Positions 43,228-53,530 of a DNA stretch of 64,000 bases are shown here, one piece after another. The position numbers and the translations under genes are program-made. Within the stretch, counting starts at the first letter, position 1. Each line of letters starts with the position of its first letter. Origin of the DNA: Spiroplasma sp. BIUS-1 (lineage in GTDB: Bacteria > Bacillota_I > Bacilli_A > Mycoplasmatales > Mycoplasmataceae); contig NZ_CP048386.1 of NCBI RefSeq assembly GCF_010365805.1, positions 806,001 through 870,000 of the forward strand, in the 5' to 3' direction. The notes beneath the pieces were generated by a model. That model worked only from the letters and a program-made list of their open reading frames with translations. It was not told the origin of the DNA and did no database searches.

Positions 43228-43233
43228 ATTATA
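43228..43233 (-). promoter_or_regulatory. Probable -10 box of the GIY-YIG gene
   Basis: TATAAT on the minus strand, 23 nt before the ATG at 43204, just past the upstream terminator. Confidence 0.45.
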
Positions 43234-43240
43234 AATGAAA

Positions 43241-43270
43241 ATAAAAAAATTCCCTTATGGGAACTTTTAT
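43241..43270 (-). terminator. Terminator after the ABC permease (30-bp sequence shared with tuf)
   Basis: TTCCC / GGGAA stem (43250-43263), TTAT loop, then T7 on the minus strand. The whole 30-bp block is identical to 46041-46070 downstream of tuf. Confidence 0.9.
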
Positions 43271-43272
43271 AT

Positions 43273-44235
43273 CTAAATATTAAATGATTTTCTTTTGAAT
43301 ATGTTCATTGTTATAAACAAACTCAAATTAGATATTACTATCATTGCTAAATTACACAATATATATTTAAGTATATTGACTTTATCAATTTTATCCAAAA
43401 TTAGTTTCTCTATAATTGATCCACCATTTGGTAATATCTGCTCTTTAACAATAATTTCATGTGGTTCTAAATTCTTTGCATATGGGAAAACATCCGTTAA
43501 AAATATTTGAGGCCCCATAAATTTAGAAATTTTAATCATTGTATTATCTCCTGATTGGGAAACCATCAACATCATCTCTAATGTTGAAGATAACAGCATT
43601 AGAGATAAAATGACTATACATATTACATTCACCACTAAAACTTTCTCTAAAAAAATGTTCGCTATCAAGAAGAATAATGTATATATAAAAAATATGTATA
43701 CATAGTTTTGTAAACCACCTAATAGGATATTTACAAAATAATCTTTATAGTCGTAAGTAAATAAAGAAAATGATAAAAGCATCACAAGTTGAAATAAATA
43801 AGTAATAGATAACATGGCAAAAATTGAAATATATTTGGTTATAACTAGTTGATTTCTAGAAATGGGTTGTGTAAGTCACAGCGAAATTTGAGCACTAGCA
43901 ACTTCTTTTGAAATTATTTTGTAAATTAGTATTAAAGCATATAATCCATAAAAAACACTTCCAAAAGTAATAAAAATCTGGCTATATACTCAACCAATTG
44001 ACAATATCCCTTCACTAAAAACAGAACTGCCGCCTTGGTTGTTTGGTATTTTAATTTCTATAATACCATTGGATATTGTAGAATAAGAAGATGTAAAATG
44101 TGATAAGGTTAAAATTAAAATAACAAAAGCAGTCCAACACCCCGTTATAGTTAAAAACAATTTCATATTTATTTTTATAGGGCTTAGGATAAGAATATTA
44201 TTTTTATAGAAACTCTCTTTAATATTTAAGTTCAT
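43273..44235 (-). CDS. ABC-2 type transporter permease
   Basis: 320 aa, about six membrane spans. Span 1 near 27-47 (LFLTITGCWTAFVILILTLS), an outward loop of ~45 residues, span 2 near 85-105 (FITFGSVFYGLYALILIYK), then the cytosolic motif SKEVASAQISLWLTQPISRN, typical of ABC-2 permeases (the P-x-S/T-R segment), and four more spans. It is the membrane half of a transporter with the ATPase just upstream, whose stop overlaps this ATG. Substrate unknown; see the secreted protein at 44962. Confidence 0.82.
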
Positions 44236-44948
44236 TAAAATAAGTCCTCCACATTTTTGTTTTTTAATATTTGTATTAGTTCTTCTTCGATTTCTTTTAT
44301 TTTTGCAACTTTAAGATCATATTCTTTAATCAGCCTGCCATCTTTTAAAAAACCCACTTTGTCACAGACCTTAGCTATTTCATCAAAAATATGAGAGCAA
44401 ATAATTATAGTTGTTCTAAAATCATTTTTAAGTCTAAATAATAACTCTTTAAATTGTTCTGATGCAGCTATATCAAGACCACTTGTGGGCTCATCCAAAA
44501 CTAAAAGTTTTGGTTTATGCATAACAGCTGAAATTATAGCAACTTTTTGTTTCATACCTTTTGACATTTTTTTTATTTTTTTATTAATATCCAAAGAGAA
44601 AAAGTCTACTAGTTTTTCTATAAAATCTCAATCAACATTTCCTTTAAGTTTAGAGATCATCATTAGATATTGGATTCCAGTAAGTGATTCATATAAAGAA
44701 ATTTCACCAGATATATATCCTGATGTTTTCATTATTTCCTTTTGATTCAAAAATGGATTTTTACCAAATAAAATAACTTCTCCAACATCTGGTTTTATAA
44801 AACCTAATATTTGTCTAATAAGGGTTGTTTTTCCTGCCCCATTAGGTCCAACTATTCCGTATACTTGTCCTTCGTCAATTCTTAAAGTTATATCTACATT
44901 TCCACTATCACTATTGTAAATTTTCGAAACATTATTTAAAAATAGCAT
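44235..44948 (-). CDS. ABC transporter ATP-binding protein
   Basis: 237 aa with UGA Trp (NVDWDFIEKL). Walker A GPNGAGKTT (33-41), signature MSKGMKQKVAI (Lys replaces the second Gly of LSGGQ, as is frequent in ABC-2 ATPases), Walker B LLVLDEPTSGLD, H-loop ICSHI. It energises the permease encoded downstream. GAGGAT binding site 5 nt before the ATG; only 13 bp separate it from the secreted-protein gene upstream. Confidence 0.93.
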
Positions 44949-44961
44949 TTTTATCCTCTTT

Positions 44962-45921
44962 CTAAATTATTAAATAAGTAGTTTTGGCTTTAAACAATAC
45001 TTTATTTAAAGTTATATCACCTGCAGTTCAGTATCAATTTGAACCAACCCCATAAGCTGCTATTTCATATTTACTTGTTATAACTAATTTATCATTTATG
45101 AAATCTAACTTTATAAAAGCTTTATAATAATTTCCTCATTTATAGCCACCTTTTTCAGACTCTACAAACTTTACTTCTTTTCATTTTCCAAAATTATCAT
45201 TCTTACTTATAACAAATGTCTCAGTACTATTAAAGTAAGTTTTTTCTCTATGATAATTGTCTCAATTAAATTTTTTACCTTTTTGAAAGAAATAGTTTCC
45301 ACTAAAAGTTACATCTATAGAGTAATAGTTTTCTCTAAGTAAGTTAATTCCACCAAAAACACCTAAATCAACTTCCTTACTAATATCTACTGTATGTTTA
45401 TTAGCATTACCTGTTCCTCAGGCTTTACCAACACCCCATGTTTCAGAAAAAGTATTTATGTTGTAAGAAATATCTTCAATCTTTCTGTTTGTTAATTCAA
45501 TATTTACAAACAAAGTATTTTCATAAATAGGATTATAAGTTTTAGCTGTTATTTTAGCACTATATTTATCACTTTTATTCGCTTCAGGAACCACAAATCT
45601 AATTCCACTTATATCTCATAATTCTGGTTGGTATATAGCACCCATTACAACATCATTTATAATTTCATTACCGTCATTTTGTTTAACTATTTCAAGTAAA
45701 ACAGCAGACTTTATTTTTTCTTCCGAAGATCCTTTTAAAGATCCTACATCCATTTTCACATCATTAGTTTTTATATTATTTAAATTTATTTTGTTATTTA
45801 AATCTAGGACATTATTATTTATATTTAATATATTATTATTTGCTTCTACAAAATTAGAAGCAAAGCTTATTGGTGTAGTCGATGTTGAGAATACACCAAA
45901 AAAAATTAAAAGTCCTTTCAT
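44962..45921 (-). CDS. Secreted protein, possibly an aerolysin/ETX-MTX2-like beta pore-forming toxin
   Basis: 319 aa with seven or more UGA Trp. Residues 1-22 are a signal peptide (MKGLLIFFGVFSTSTT, cleavage near SFAS) with no lipobox Cys, so it is released rather than anchored. Residues 25-60 are Asn-rich repeats of NNNxLxxNN. From about 125 to 300 the sequence alternates polar and hydrophobic residues as in amphipathic beta strands: NIELTNRKIED, SYNINTFSETWGVG, EVDLGVFGGINLL, YYSIDVTFSGNYFF, then ETFVIS and YYKAFIKLDFI. This order resembles the ETX/MTX2 pore-forming fold, but I cannot align it by computation. It heads an operon with an ABC transporter. Confidence 0.5.
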
Positions 45922-46000
45922 AATTCCTCCATTTTTTAATTATTTAGCAATAAAAAATTAAAAAATTTTCTTTTTAAAGTATTTGACCCTAATAAATACT

Positions 46001-46006
46001 ATTATA
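46001..46006 (-). promoter_or_regulatory. Probable -10 box of the secreted-protein/ABC operon
   Basis: TATAAT on the minus strand, about 80 nt before the ATG at 45921. The -35 region is not recognisable. The long A/T-rich leader has no strong hairpin. Confidence 0.4.
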
Positions 46007-46040
46007 TTTTTTAACATCCTATTACTGATAAAATTATATA

Positions 46041-46070
46041 ATAAAAAAATTCCCTTATGGGAACTTTTAT
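46041..46070 (-). terminator. Terminator after tuf
   Basis: TTCCC / GGGAA stem with a TTAT loop (46050-46063), T7 on the minus strand; 20 bp beyond the tuf stop. The 30-bp block is an exact copy of 43241-43270. Confidence 0.9.
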
Positions 46071-46082
46071 TATTCTATTAAA

Positions 46083-47270
46083 TTATTCAACGATTGAAAC
46101 AACTGTTCCAGCACCAATAGTTCTTCCACCTTCACGGATTGAGAATTTTGTACCTTGTTCAACAGCGATTGGTTTGATTAATTCAACAACTAATTCAACG
46201 TTATCTCCAGGCATAACCATGTCTGTTCCACTTGGTAAGTGAACTTCTCCAGTAACGTCTGTAGTTCTAAAGTAGAATTGAGGACGGTATTTGTTGAAGA
46301 ATGGTTTGTGTCTTCCACCTTCTTCTTGTGTTAAAGCATAAACTGATGCGTTTAATTTTGTATGAGGTTTGATTGTTCCTGGTTTTGCAAGAACTTGTCC
46401 ACGTTCGATGTCGTTTCTGTCAACCCCTCTTAATAATGCTCCAACGTTATCTCCAGCTTCAGCAAAGTCTAGTAATTTTCTAAACATTTCTAATCCTGTA
46501 ACAACAACTTTTTTACTGTCTTCTACTAATCCAACAATTTCAACTTCGTCGTTAACTCTAACAACTCCACGTTCAACTCTACCAGTTGCAACTGTTCCAC
46601 GTCCTGTAATTGTAAATACGTCTTCTACAGGCATTAGGAAAGTTTTATCTGTATCACGAGTTGGAGTTGGGATGTATTCGTCAACTGATTTCATTAGTTC
46701 TTCAACTTGAGCTACTCATTTAGCATCTCCATTTAAAGCTCCTAAAGCAGATCCACGAACAACTGGTGCTCCGTCTCCGTCAAAGTCATAAGCTGATAAT
46801 AAGTCTCTAACTTCCATTTCAACTAAGTCGATTAATTCTTCGTCATCAACCATGTCACATTTGTTTAAGAAAACAACGATAGCTGGTACTCCAACTTGTC
46901 TTGATAATAAGATGTGTTCTCTTGTTTGTGGCATTGGCCCGTCAGTTGCAGCAACAACTAGGATTCCACCATCCATTTGTGCAGCTCCTGTGATCATGTT
47001 TTTAACATAATCGGCATGTCCAGGACAGTCTACGTGTGCGTAGTGTCTGTTTTCTGTTTTATATTCAACGTGAGAAGTATTAATTGTAATACCTCTTTCT
47101 CTTTCTTCTGGTGCATTATCAATATTTGCGTAATCTTTGAATTCTGCTCCACCTTTTTCTGCTAATACTTTTGTAATTGCAGCTGTTAAAGTAGTTTTAC
47201 CGTGGTCAACGTGTCCGATTGTTCCAATGTTAACGTGAGGTAAACTACGGTCAAATGCTTCTTTTGCCAT
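46083..47270 (-). CDS. tuf: Elongation factor Tu
   Basis: 395 aa with one UGA Trp (DAKWVAQVEEL). G1 [11 protein letters not shown]3 [13 protein letters not shown]4 [10 protein letters not shown]; domains 2 and 3 complete, ending [10 protein letters not shown]. It delivers aminoacyl-tRNA to the ribosome as a GTP complex. Located downstream of fusA as in the classic str operon but with its own promoter at 47330, fitting its high demand. GGAAGGA precedes the ATG at 10 nt. Confidence 0.98.
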
Positions 47271-47329
47271 GTTTTTTCATTCCTTCCATTTGGTTCTTAT
47301 TTATTTTATTGTGACCAAGTGTCCTAATA

Positions 47330-47358
47330 ATTATAAATAGATTTTCTTTAAAGTACAA
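47330..47358 (-). promoter_or_regulatory. Promoter of tuf
   Basis: -10 TATAAT (47330-47335), 17-nt spacer, -35 TTGTAC (47353-47358) on the minus strand. The start near 47323 gives a ~53-nt leader. Confidence 0.65.
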
Positions 47359-47375
47359 TACTTTTTTAATTTGAT

Positions 47376-47398
47376 AACAAGGTATTATTTACCTTGTT
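47376..47398 (-). promoter_or_regulatory. Hairpin across the fusA stop codon
   Basis: AACAAGGTA / TACCTTGTT 9-bp perfect stem with a 5-nt loop that contains the fusA stop. On the minus strand it is not followed by a T-run, so it is a poor intrinsic terminator; it may slow read-through, stabilise the fusA mRNA end or mark a processing site. Confidence 0.45.
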
Positions 47399-49454
47399 TT
47401 TTGATAATTTCTTCAGCAATGTTTTTTGGTGCTTCATTATAGTGACTGAAAATCATTGTGTAATTTCCACGTCCTTGAGTAAATGAACGCAACTCAGTTG
47501 CATAACCAAACATTTCTGATAGAGGAACTTTAGACTTAATAGTTTGTGCGTTTCCTCTTTGTTCTGATCCTTCGATTAGACCACGTTTTGATGAAATGTT
47601 ACCCATTACATCTCCGTAGTATTCATCTGGTACAGTAACTTCAACTGACATAATTGGTTCTAAAAGTACTGGGTTAACTTTTTTAGCAGCTTCTTTTAGT
47701 GCCATTGATGCAGCAATTTTATATGCCATTTCGTTTGAGTCGACATCATGGTATGATCCATCAACAATTGTTGCTTTAACATCTATCATTGGGAACCCAG
47801 CGATAACCCCGTTTTGTAAGGCATTTTCAAGCCCAACTCTTGCAGCGTTGATGTATTCTTTTGAGATTTTACCCCCAACAATTTTATCAACTCATTCAAA
47901 CCCTTTGTCATGGTTTGGTTCGAATTCAATCACAACGTGACCATATTGTCCACGTCCTCCTGATTGTTTAACATATTTACCTTCAACTTTTGCTGAACCT
48001 TTAATTGTTTCACGATATGAAACTTGAGGTGCTCCAACGTTTGTTTCAACTTTGAATTCTCTTTTTAGACGGTCAACAATAATGTCTAAGTGTAACTCAC
48101 CCATTCCGGCGATGATTGTTTGTCCAGTTTCTTCATCTGTATAAGTTCTGAAAGTTGGATCTTCTTCTGATAATTTGTTTAATGATAACCCTAGTTTTTC
48201 TTGGTCAGCTTTAGTTTTTGGTTCTAATGCTAAGTGGATAACTGGTTCTGGGAATACCATTGATTCTAAGATAATTTCGTTTTTTTCATCTGTAAGAGTA
48301 TCACCAGTTGTTGTATCTTTTAATCCAACAGCTGCTGCGATATCTCCAGCATAAACTTCTTCGATTTCTTCACGGTTGTTGGCGTGCATTTTTAATAAAC
48401 GTCCAACACGTTCTTTTTTATCTTTAGTTGCGTTTAATACATAACTTCCTTTTGTTAGAACTCCTGAGTAAACTCTGAAGAATGTTAATTTCCCAACAAA
48501 TGGGTCAGTCATAATTTTAAATGCTAAAGCAGCGAATGGTGCATTATCTGCAGCAGGTCTTTCTGCTTCGCTTCCATCAGGTAATACCCCTTTAATAGCA
48601 GGTACATCTAATGGAGAAGGTAAGTAATCAACAACTGCGTCTAATAATAATTTAACACCTTTGTTTTTAAATGCTGATCCAGCTAATACTGGGAAAAATT
48701 CAGCAGAGATTACTCCTTTACGAATTGCTGATTTTAATTCTGGAATTGTGATTTCTCCACCATCTAAGAATTTCATCATTAATTCTTCATCATATTCAAC
48801 AGCCATTTCAACTAATTGCGCTCTTAATTCTTCTGCTTTGTCTTTTAAGTCAGCAGGAATTTCGATTTCTTTTGCAATTTCATCTGCAGCTCCGTCGAAT
48901 CCTCAAGCTTTCATTTCAACTAAATCAATGATTCCGCTGAATTGATCTTCTGCTCCAATTGGTAATTGAATAGGTGCAGCTTTTGCCCCTAATCTATCTC
49001 CGATTGTTTTTACTGAGTATAAAAAGTCAGCTCCTGTTTTATCCATTTTGTTAACAAAAACTACTCTAGGTACTCTATATGTTGTTGCTTGTCTTCAAAC
49101 AGTTTCAGTTTGAGGTTCAACCCCACTTTGACCGTCCAATACAGCTACAGCTCCATCAAGAACTCTTAATGATCTTTCAACTTCAACTGTGAAGTCAACG
49201 TGACCAGGAGTATCAATGATGTTAAATCTGTGATCTGCTCAGAATGCTGTTGTTGCAGCAGAAGTAATTGTAATACCACGTTCTTGTTCTTGTGCCATTC
49301 AGTCCATTTGTGATTCACCTTCGTGAGTTTCACCAATTTTGTGAATTTTACCTGTGTGGAATAATATACGTTCTGTTGTAGTAGTTTTACCAGCATCGAT
49401 GTGAGCCATAATACCAAAGTTACGAGTCATATCTAAACTATATTCTCTAGGCAT
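47385..49454 (-). CDS. fusA: Elongation factor G
   Basis: 689 aa with many UGA Trp. [21 protein letters not shown]-loop [12 protein letters not shown], switch [14 protein letters not shown]4 VNKMDK; domains II-V follow, with the domain IV loop region PVVEFEP-like [14 protein letters not shown]. It drives GTP-dependent translocation on the ribosome. AAGGAGAAAA precedes the ATG. Between rpsG and tuf. Confidence 0.98.
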
Positions 49455-49477
49455 ATTCTTTTCTCCTTAATTTTCTA

Positions 49478-49945
<468 letters not shown>

Positions 49946-49996
49946 GGTTAGTTGCTCCTTTCTTTTTTAAATTGATAAAATGTGAATTACACTCTA

Positions 49997-50416
49997 TTAT
50001 TTTTTCTCTTTAGGTTTTTTAGTTCCATATAGAGAACGAGATTGCATTCTTCCATTAACTCCAGTTGTATCTAAAGTACCACGAATTATATGATAACGAA
50101 CCCCAGGTAAGTCTTTTACCCTTCCCCCACGGATAAGCACAACACTATGTTCTTGTAAGTTGTGTCCTTCTCCTGGAATATAAGCTGTTACCTCCATACC
50201 GTTAGTCAATCTAACCCTTGCATACTTACGTAACGCTGAGTTAGGTTTTTTAGGAGTCATAGTTGCAACCCTTGTACAAACACCTCTTTTTTGTGGTGCT
50301 GAAATTCTAGTAACTTTTTTTAATAAAGTGTTAACTCCTCTATTTAAAGCTGGAGCTTTAGTTTTTCATGTTTTTGCTTTTCTTGGTTTTCTAACTAATT
50401 GATTAATTGTTGCCAT
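49997..50416 (-). CDS. rpsL: Ribosomal protein S12
   Basis: 139 aa with one UGA Trp (AKTWKTK). [41 protein letters not shown] with wild-type Lys at the classic streptomycin position, and [16 protein letters not shown]. It is at the decoding centre. AAGGAGG precedes the start. First gene of the str operon. Confidence 0.98.
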
Positions 50417-50434
50417 TTAAGGTTCCTCCTTTCC

Positions 50435-50453
50435 ACAATACCGAGTGTATTGT
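50435..50453 (-). promoter_or_regulatory. Leader hairpin upstream of rpsL
   Basis: ACAATAC / GTATTGT perfect 7-bp inverted repeat with a 5-nt loop, ending 19 nt before the rpsL ATG and just upstream of its AGGAGG site. It may regulate translation of the str operon. The promoter itself should lie in 50450-50480; candidate boxes there (TTGATA, TATAAT, TACAAT) are not well spaced and I do not choose among them. Confidence 0.35.
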
Positions 50454-50480
50454 AATCACACAAAATATATTATATATCAA

Positions 50481-50513
50481 AAAATGAGTTAATTATAAAA
50501 ATTAACTCATTTT
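50481..50513 (-). terminator. Terminator after the 252-aa hypothetical gene
   Basis: AAAATGAGTTAATT / AATTAACTCATTTT perfect 14-bp stem with a 5-nt loop, followed by T6 on the minus strand, 10 bp past the stop at 50524. Separates the unknown gene from the str operon. Confidence 0.9.
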
Positions 50514-50523
50514 AATCAATTAT

Positions 50524-51282
50524 TTAGTGGTATAAATTAATATTTGGCATTATGTTGTTGAATGCTTGTTCATTCATCATACCTTCTTGTAATGGGTATA
50601 TCAGTATAAGTTCTAATAAGTAAACCATTAAGTAATAAGTGTTCATATACTCCATAAACATTTCAATTCTTTGGCTTGATAATTTGTCTTCTTCAATAGA
50701 AGAAAGTCTATTATAAGTATTATTATAGTTTTGATTGAATTCTAATATATTTTCCATTAATTTAGCAAAAGCTGATTGAGCATCTTGTTGTGATACACTT
50801 GTTAAGAAATTATTTAAGGGTTTAAATACTTCGTGAGTATCTTGATCTAAACCTAAATCTTTATACTTTTCAAGTAATTCATTGGTTTTAACACCCAAAG
50901 CTTGAACTGCTGTTGCAACAATTATATCTATTCCTCTTGAATCGTTAATTATTTGTTTTTCTATATTTTCTTTTTCTAAATTAACATCTATTGAAATCAA
51001 TATTATTATAGAGTTTTGCAATATAGACATTAAGTGATTTAAGATTATTAATCTATCTGAGTTTTCATCTAGGGGTATTCAATCTCCAAAACTCTTATCG
51101 AATTCTTGGCCGAACTTTTCTATTTCTTCTCTTGTTGATAACTGTTTATTATCATTTAAAAATGTCTCTATATTTTCGGGAATTTTAAATTCTTTTGACA
51201 TATTTAACTTTAAGTTTTCATAAACTTGATTAACTCTCTTTATAATGATCTTTTCATAATTTATTGGTTTAATTGTTTTCAT
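50524..51282 (-). CDS. Unknown cytosolic helical protein
   Basis: 252 aa with one UGA Trp (FGDWIPLDENSD). No signal peptide; the only hydrophobic stretch (LMSILQNSIIILISID) is short and the rest is charged and helix-prone (EFNQNYNNTYNRLSSIEEDK). No domain recognised. I chose the ATG at 51282 with AAAGAG 6 nt upstream over an ATG at 51306. It is divergent from the 377-aa plus-strand gene and shares its promoter region, so the two may be co-regulated. Confidence 0.7.
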
Positions 51283-51315
51283 AAAATACTCTTTTCTATT
51301 TTGCATATATATAAC

Positions 51316-51323
51316 ATTATAAT
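51316..51323. promoter_or_regulatory. Overlapping divergent -10 boxes
   Basis: ATTATAAT is self-complementary enough to give TATAAT on the plus strand (51318-51323) and on the minus strand (51316-51321). The plus-strand start would be ~35 nt before the ATG at 51365; the minus-strand start ~27 nt before the ATG at 51282. A second plus-strand option is TGATATTAT at 51332-51340. Confidence 0.4.
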
Positions 51324-51364
51324 ACTACATTTGATATTATTATAAATAATAAGGAGGATGTAAA

Positions 51365-52498
51365 ATGGTATGAGGAGAATCAAATTCTAGAGACTTTTTA
51401 GATTGAGCTGATTTTTGTAGAAATAATGCGATCAAAGAAAGAGGCATTACTAATACAACTGGTCCCAATTTTGCATCTGATAAAAGTTCTAGTCAGTATA
51501 ATTCTGTAAAAACAACTATTATAAATACAATACAAAATTATAAAAGTATTAGTGTGCAACAACTTTATAATGTTTTGCCAACCGATATTGTTGCAAACCC
51601 AACTTCAAAACATGTTATTTTACAACTTTATTTTGAAGATAATTTGCAAATTCAAGGACAAGCAAAGAACAACAATGATAGAGAATCTAATTTTGTTCTT
51701 GTTTTTGTAAAAAAACAACAACCCAAACAACCAGCTCCAATAAAACCTGCAGCAAATCAACAAAGAGGTCAATCTAATATAGAAGAATTGATAGATAATA
51801 ATTGACAAGCCACAGGAAGAAAACTTAACTTTGACAAAATGGAGCGTGAAGATAGAAGCAATCTTAATATAAATTTAAAACGAACTAACCCCACTCCAAT
51901 AAATAAACCTGCAGAAAAACCAAATATTGATGTTAGGCAAGTCATAAAAGAAAAACCAGTTGAAACACCAATACCAAGAGCAGAACCTAAAAGAGAGGTT
52001 ATACCAGAAGTTCAATCTAATATCACTTATATTCAGATACCTAAACCTAAACCAGAAATAATTAAAGAAGAGGTTATTGCTCCTGTAAAAATGAATTTAG
52101 AATACAGGCCGACCCCAAATGTCAAAGAAGTAATTATAGAAGATAGGGTTTTTTACGGACTTAGTGCTTTTGATCTATATTACTTGGAAGCCTTTTTATA
52201 CGATGCATGCATTAAAGAGAAAAATAATCAAAGTCAAATAAAAATAACAAAAGATATAGTTAGAGTAAGAGGAGATATAAAGTATTCAGAGGAGAAAAGT
52301 TCTTCTGGATTGGGTAAAACAATCTTTAATTTCATTGGATGTATTTCAATAATTGGTATTCCATTTGTAATTGCTTCTAATTCAAATAAAGTTAGAAAAA
52401 AAGCAGTGAAAACATATAAAGAACAACTAAAGTTAAAAGGCTATGACAATGTTAAACAAGATTTAAAAAACTCTCATCCTAAAATAATTGAATTTTAA
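51365..52498 (+). CDS. Unknown protein with Pro-rich middle and C-terminal hydrophobic segment
   Basis: 377 aa, Trp all UGA (MVWGESNSRDFLDWADF, DNNWQATGRK). AAGGAGG lies 7 nt before the ATG. Layout: residues 1-110 mixed; 110-265 rich in Pro, Lys, Glu and Asn (RTNPTPINKPAEKPN, PKPKPEIIKEE), probably disordered; 265-330 folded (VFYGLSAFDLYYLEAFLYDA); a hydrophobic stretch at about 319-337 (IFNFIGCISIIGIPFVIAS); and a basic tail. The hydrophobic stretch may be a membrane anchor. No family recognised. One of only two plus-strand genes. Confidence 0.75.
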
Positions 52499-52500
52499 AA

Positions 52501-52526
52501 AAAAGAACCTTATTAAAGGTTCTTTT
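52501..52526. terminator. Bidirectional terminator
   Basis: AAAAGAACCTT / AAGGTTCTTTT 11-bp stem with a 4-nt loop and T-runs on both strands, between the converging 377-aa gene (plus) and the 64-aa gene (minus). Confidence 0.9.
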
Positions 52527-52529
52527 TTT

Positions 52530-52724
52530 CTACATTTCTTGTTTTTTATAACTACTTTTTAATATTTTAGCTTCACTAACAATATTTTTTAATTCATTTT
52601 TTTTAATTTTTATTTCTAATTTAGCCTGTTTGATTGATTCTTTGCATTTTTCAATCTCTGTTTCTTTAGCATCTTTTTGTAATTTAAATTCTGCTAATTT
52701 TTCTTTTAGAGCTTCTTTTGTCAT
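52530..52724 (-). CDS. Small coiled-coil protein
   Basis: 64 aa, Lys/Glu/Ile-rich with heptad-like spacing (LKEKLAEFKLQKDAKETEI, CKESIKQAKLEIKI), almost certainly one long helix. Start at MTKEAL with AAGGAG 8 nt upstream; an upstream ATG at 52757 lacks a binding site. Function unknown. It follows the PD-(D/E)XK gene by 63 bp and ends at a bidirectional terminator. Confidence 0.65.
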   Translation of the reverse strand: MTKEALKEKLAEFKLQKDAKETEIEKCKESIKQAKLEIKIKKNELKNIVSEAKILKSSYKKQEM

Positions 52725-52787
52725 TTTAGTTTCTCCTTGTTTGATAAGATTTTCCACTTATAGATATAAGTTTAATTTAAAAGTCTC

Positions 52788-53477
52788 CTATTGTCAAATT
52801 ACTGTCAATTTCTTTATTTCATTTATTATTCTAGATTTTTCTTGATTACTTAAGTTTTCATGTTTCATCAGAACTCTGTCTTCTCTTGGATTTAAAATGA
52901 AACAGTCCTCAACTTTCTTTTTACTATTTTGCTCAAACATTTTTTTGTATAAAAATAGTTGTGCATTATACTTCTCAGTGTAATTAACTCTACTTGTTTT
53001 AATATCCATAATATAAAATTTGTCTTTAGATTTTAATATTATATCTACAGTACCAATATAATCACAATCATATCCAGTATAATAGAAAGTCTTTTCAGAA
53101 TATATTTGATCAATATCATATTTATAAATGAAAGAGTTTAGTTCAGTTATTATTCTTTTGGCTATATTTAGATGATTTTGGTTTTTGCAGTCATTTACAA
53201 CTAGATTAACTTTAAAATCATTTCTTTGGTTAATAGAATCAGAAATCATTTTATGAACACATTCACCTTGCTTTATTGAGTTATCAATAACTTCTTTTTT
53301 AATAAATTTGTTTTGCAAATAAGGAAAGCATTTTTCTAAAATCATGCTAACAAAAGGTAAATTTATTTTTCTTCCATCTATAAAGTTTTCCAACTCCATT
53401 GGTATATCACAATCTTCTTTTACCATGTAATTAAAATTTTCATCTCTTTCAATTATTTTTGTTATATCGTTTAGCAT
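52788..53477 (-). CDS. PD-(D/E)XK superfamily nuclease-like protein
   Basis: 229 aa; the last residues are TVIWQ with UGA Trp before TAG. The C-terminal half shows CDYIGTVDIIL (motif II Asp), then FYIMDIKTSR (the D-x-K of motif III) and YNAQLFLYKKMF, the Q-x3-Y motif of RecB/Cas4-type nucleases. The N-terminal ~90 residues are helical (FVSMILEKCFPYLQNKF). Start at MLNDITK with TAGGAGAT 6 nt upstream. Possibly a DNA end-processing or phage-type recombination exonuclease; no helicase or cas gene is nearby. Cys are scattered, without an obvious Fe-S cluster. Confidence 0.68.
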
Positions 53478-53510
53478 GTTTTTATCTCCTACATATAACA
53501 TTAACAAAAA

Positions 53511-53530
53511 AATAATGGTTACCCATTATT
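53511..53530 (-). terminator. Terminator after the 898-aa repeat protein
   Basis: AATAATGG / CCATTATT 8-bp stem overlapping the stop codon, with T-rich sequence on the minus strand. Confidence 0.75.
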
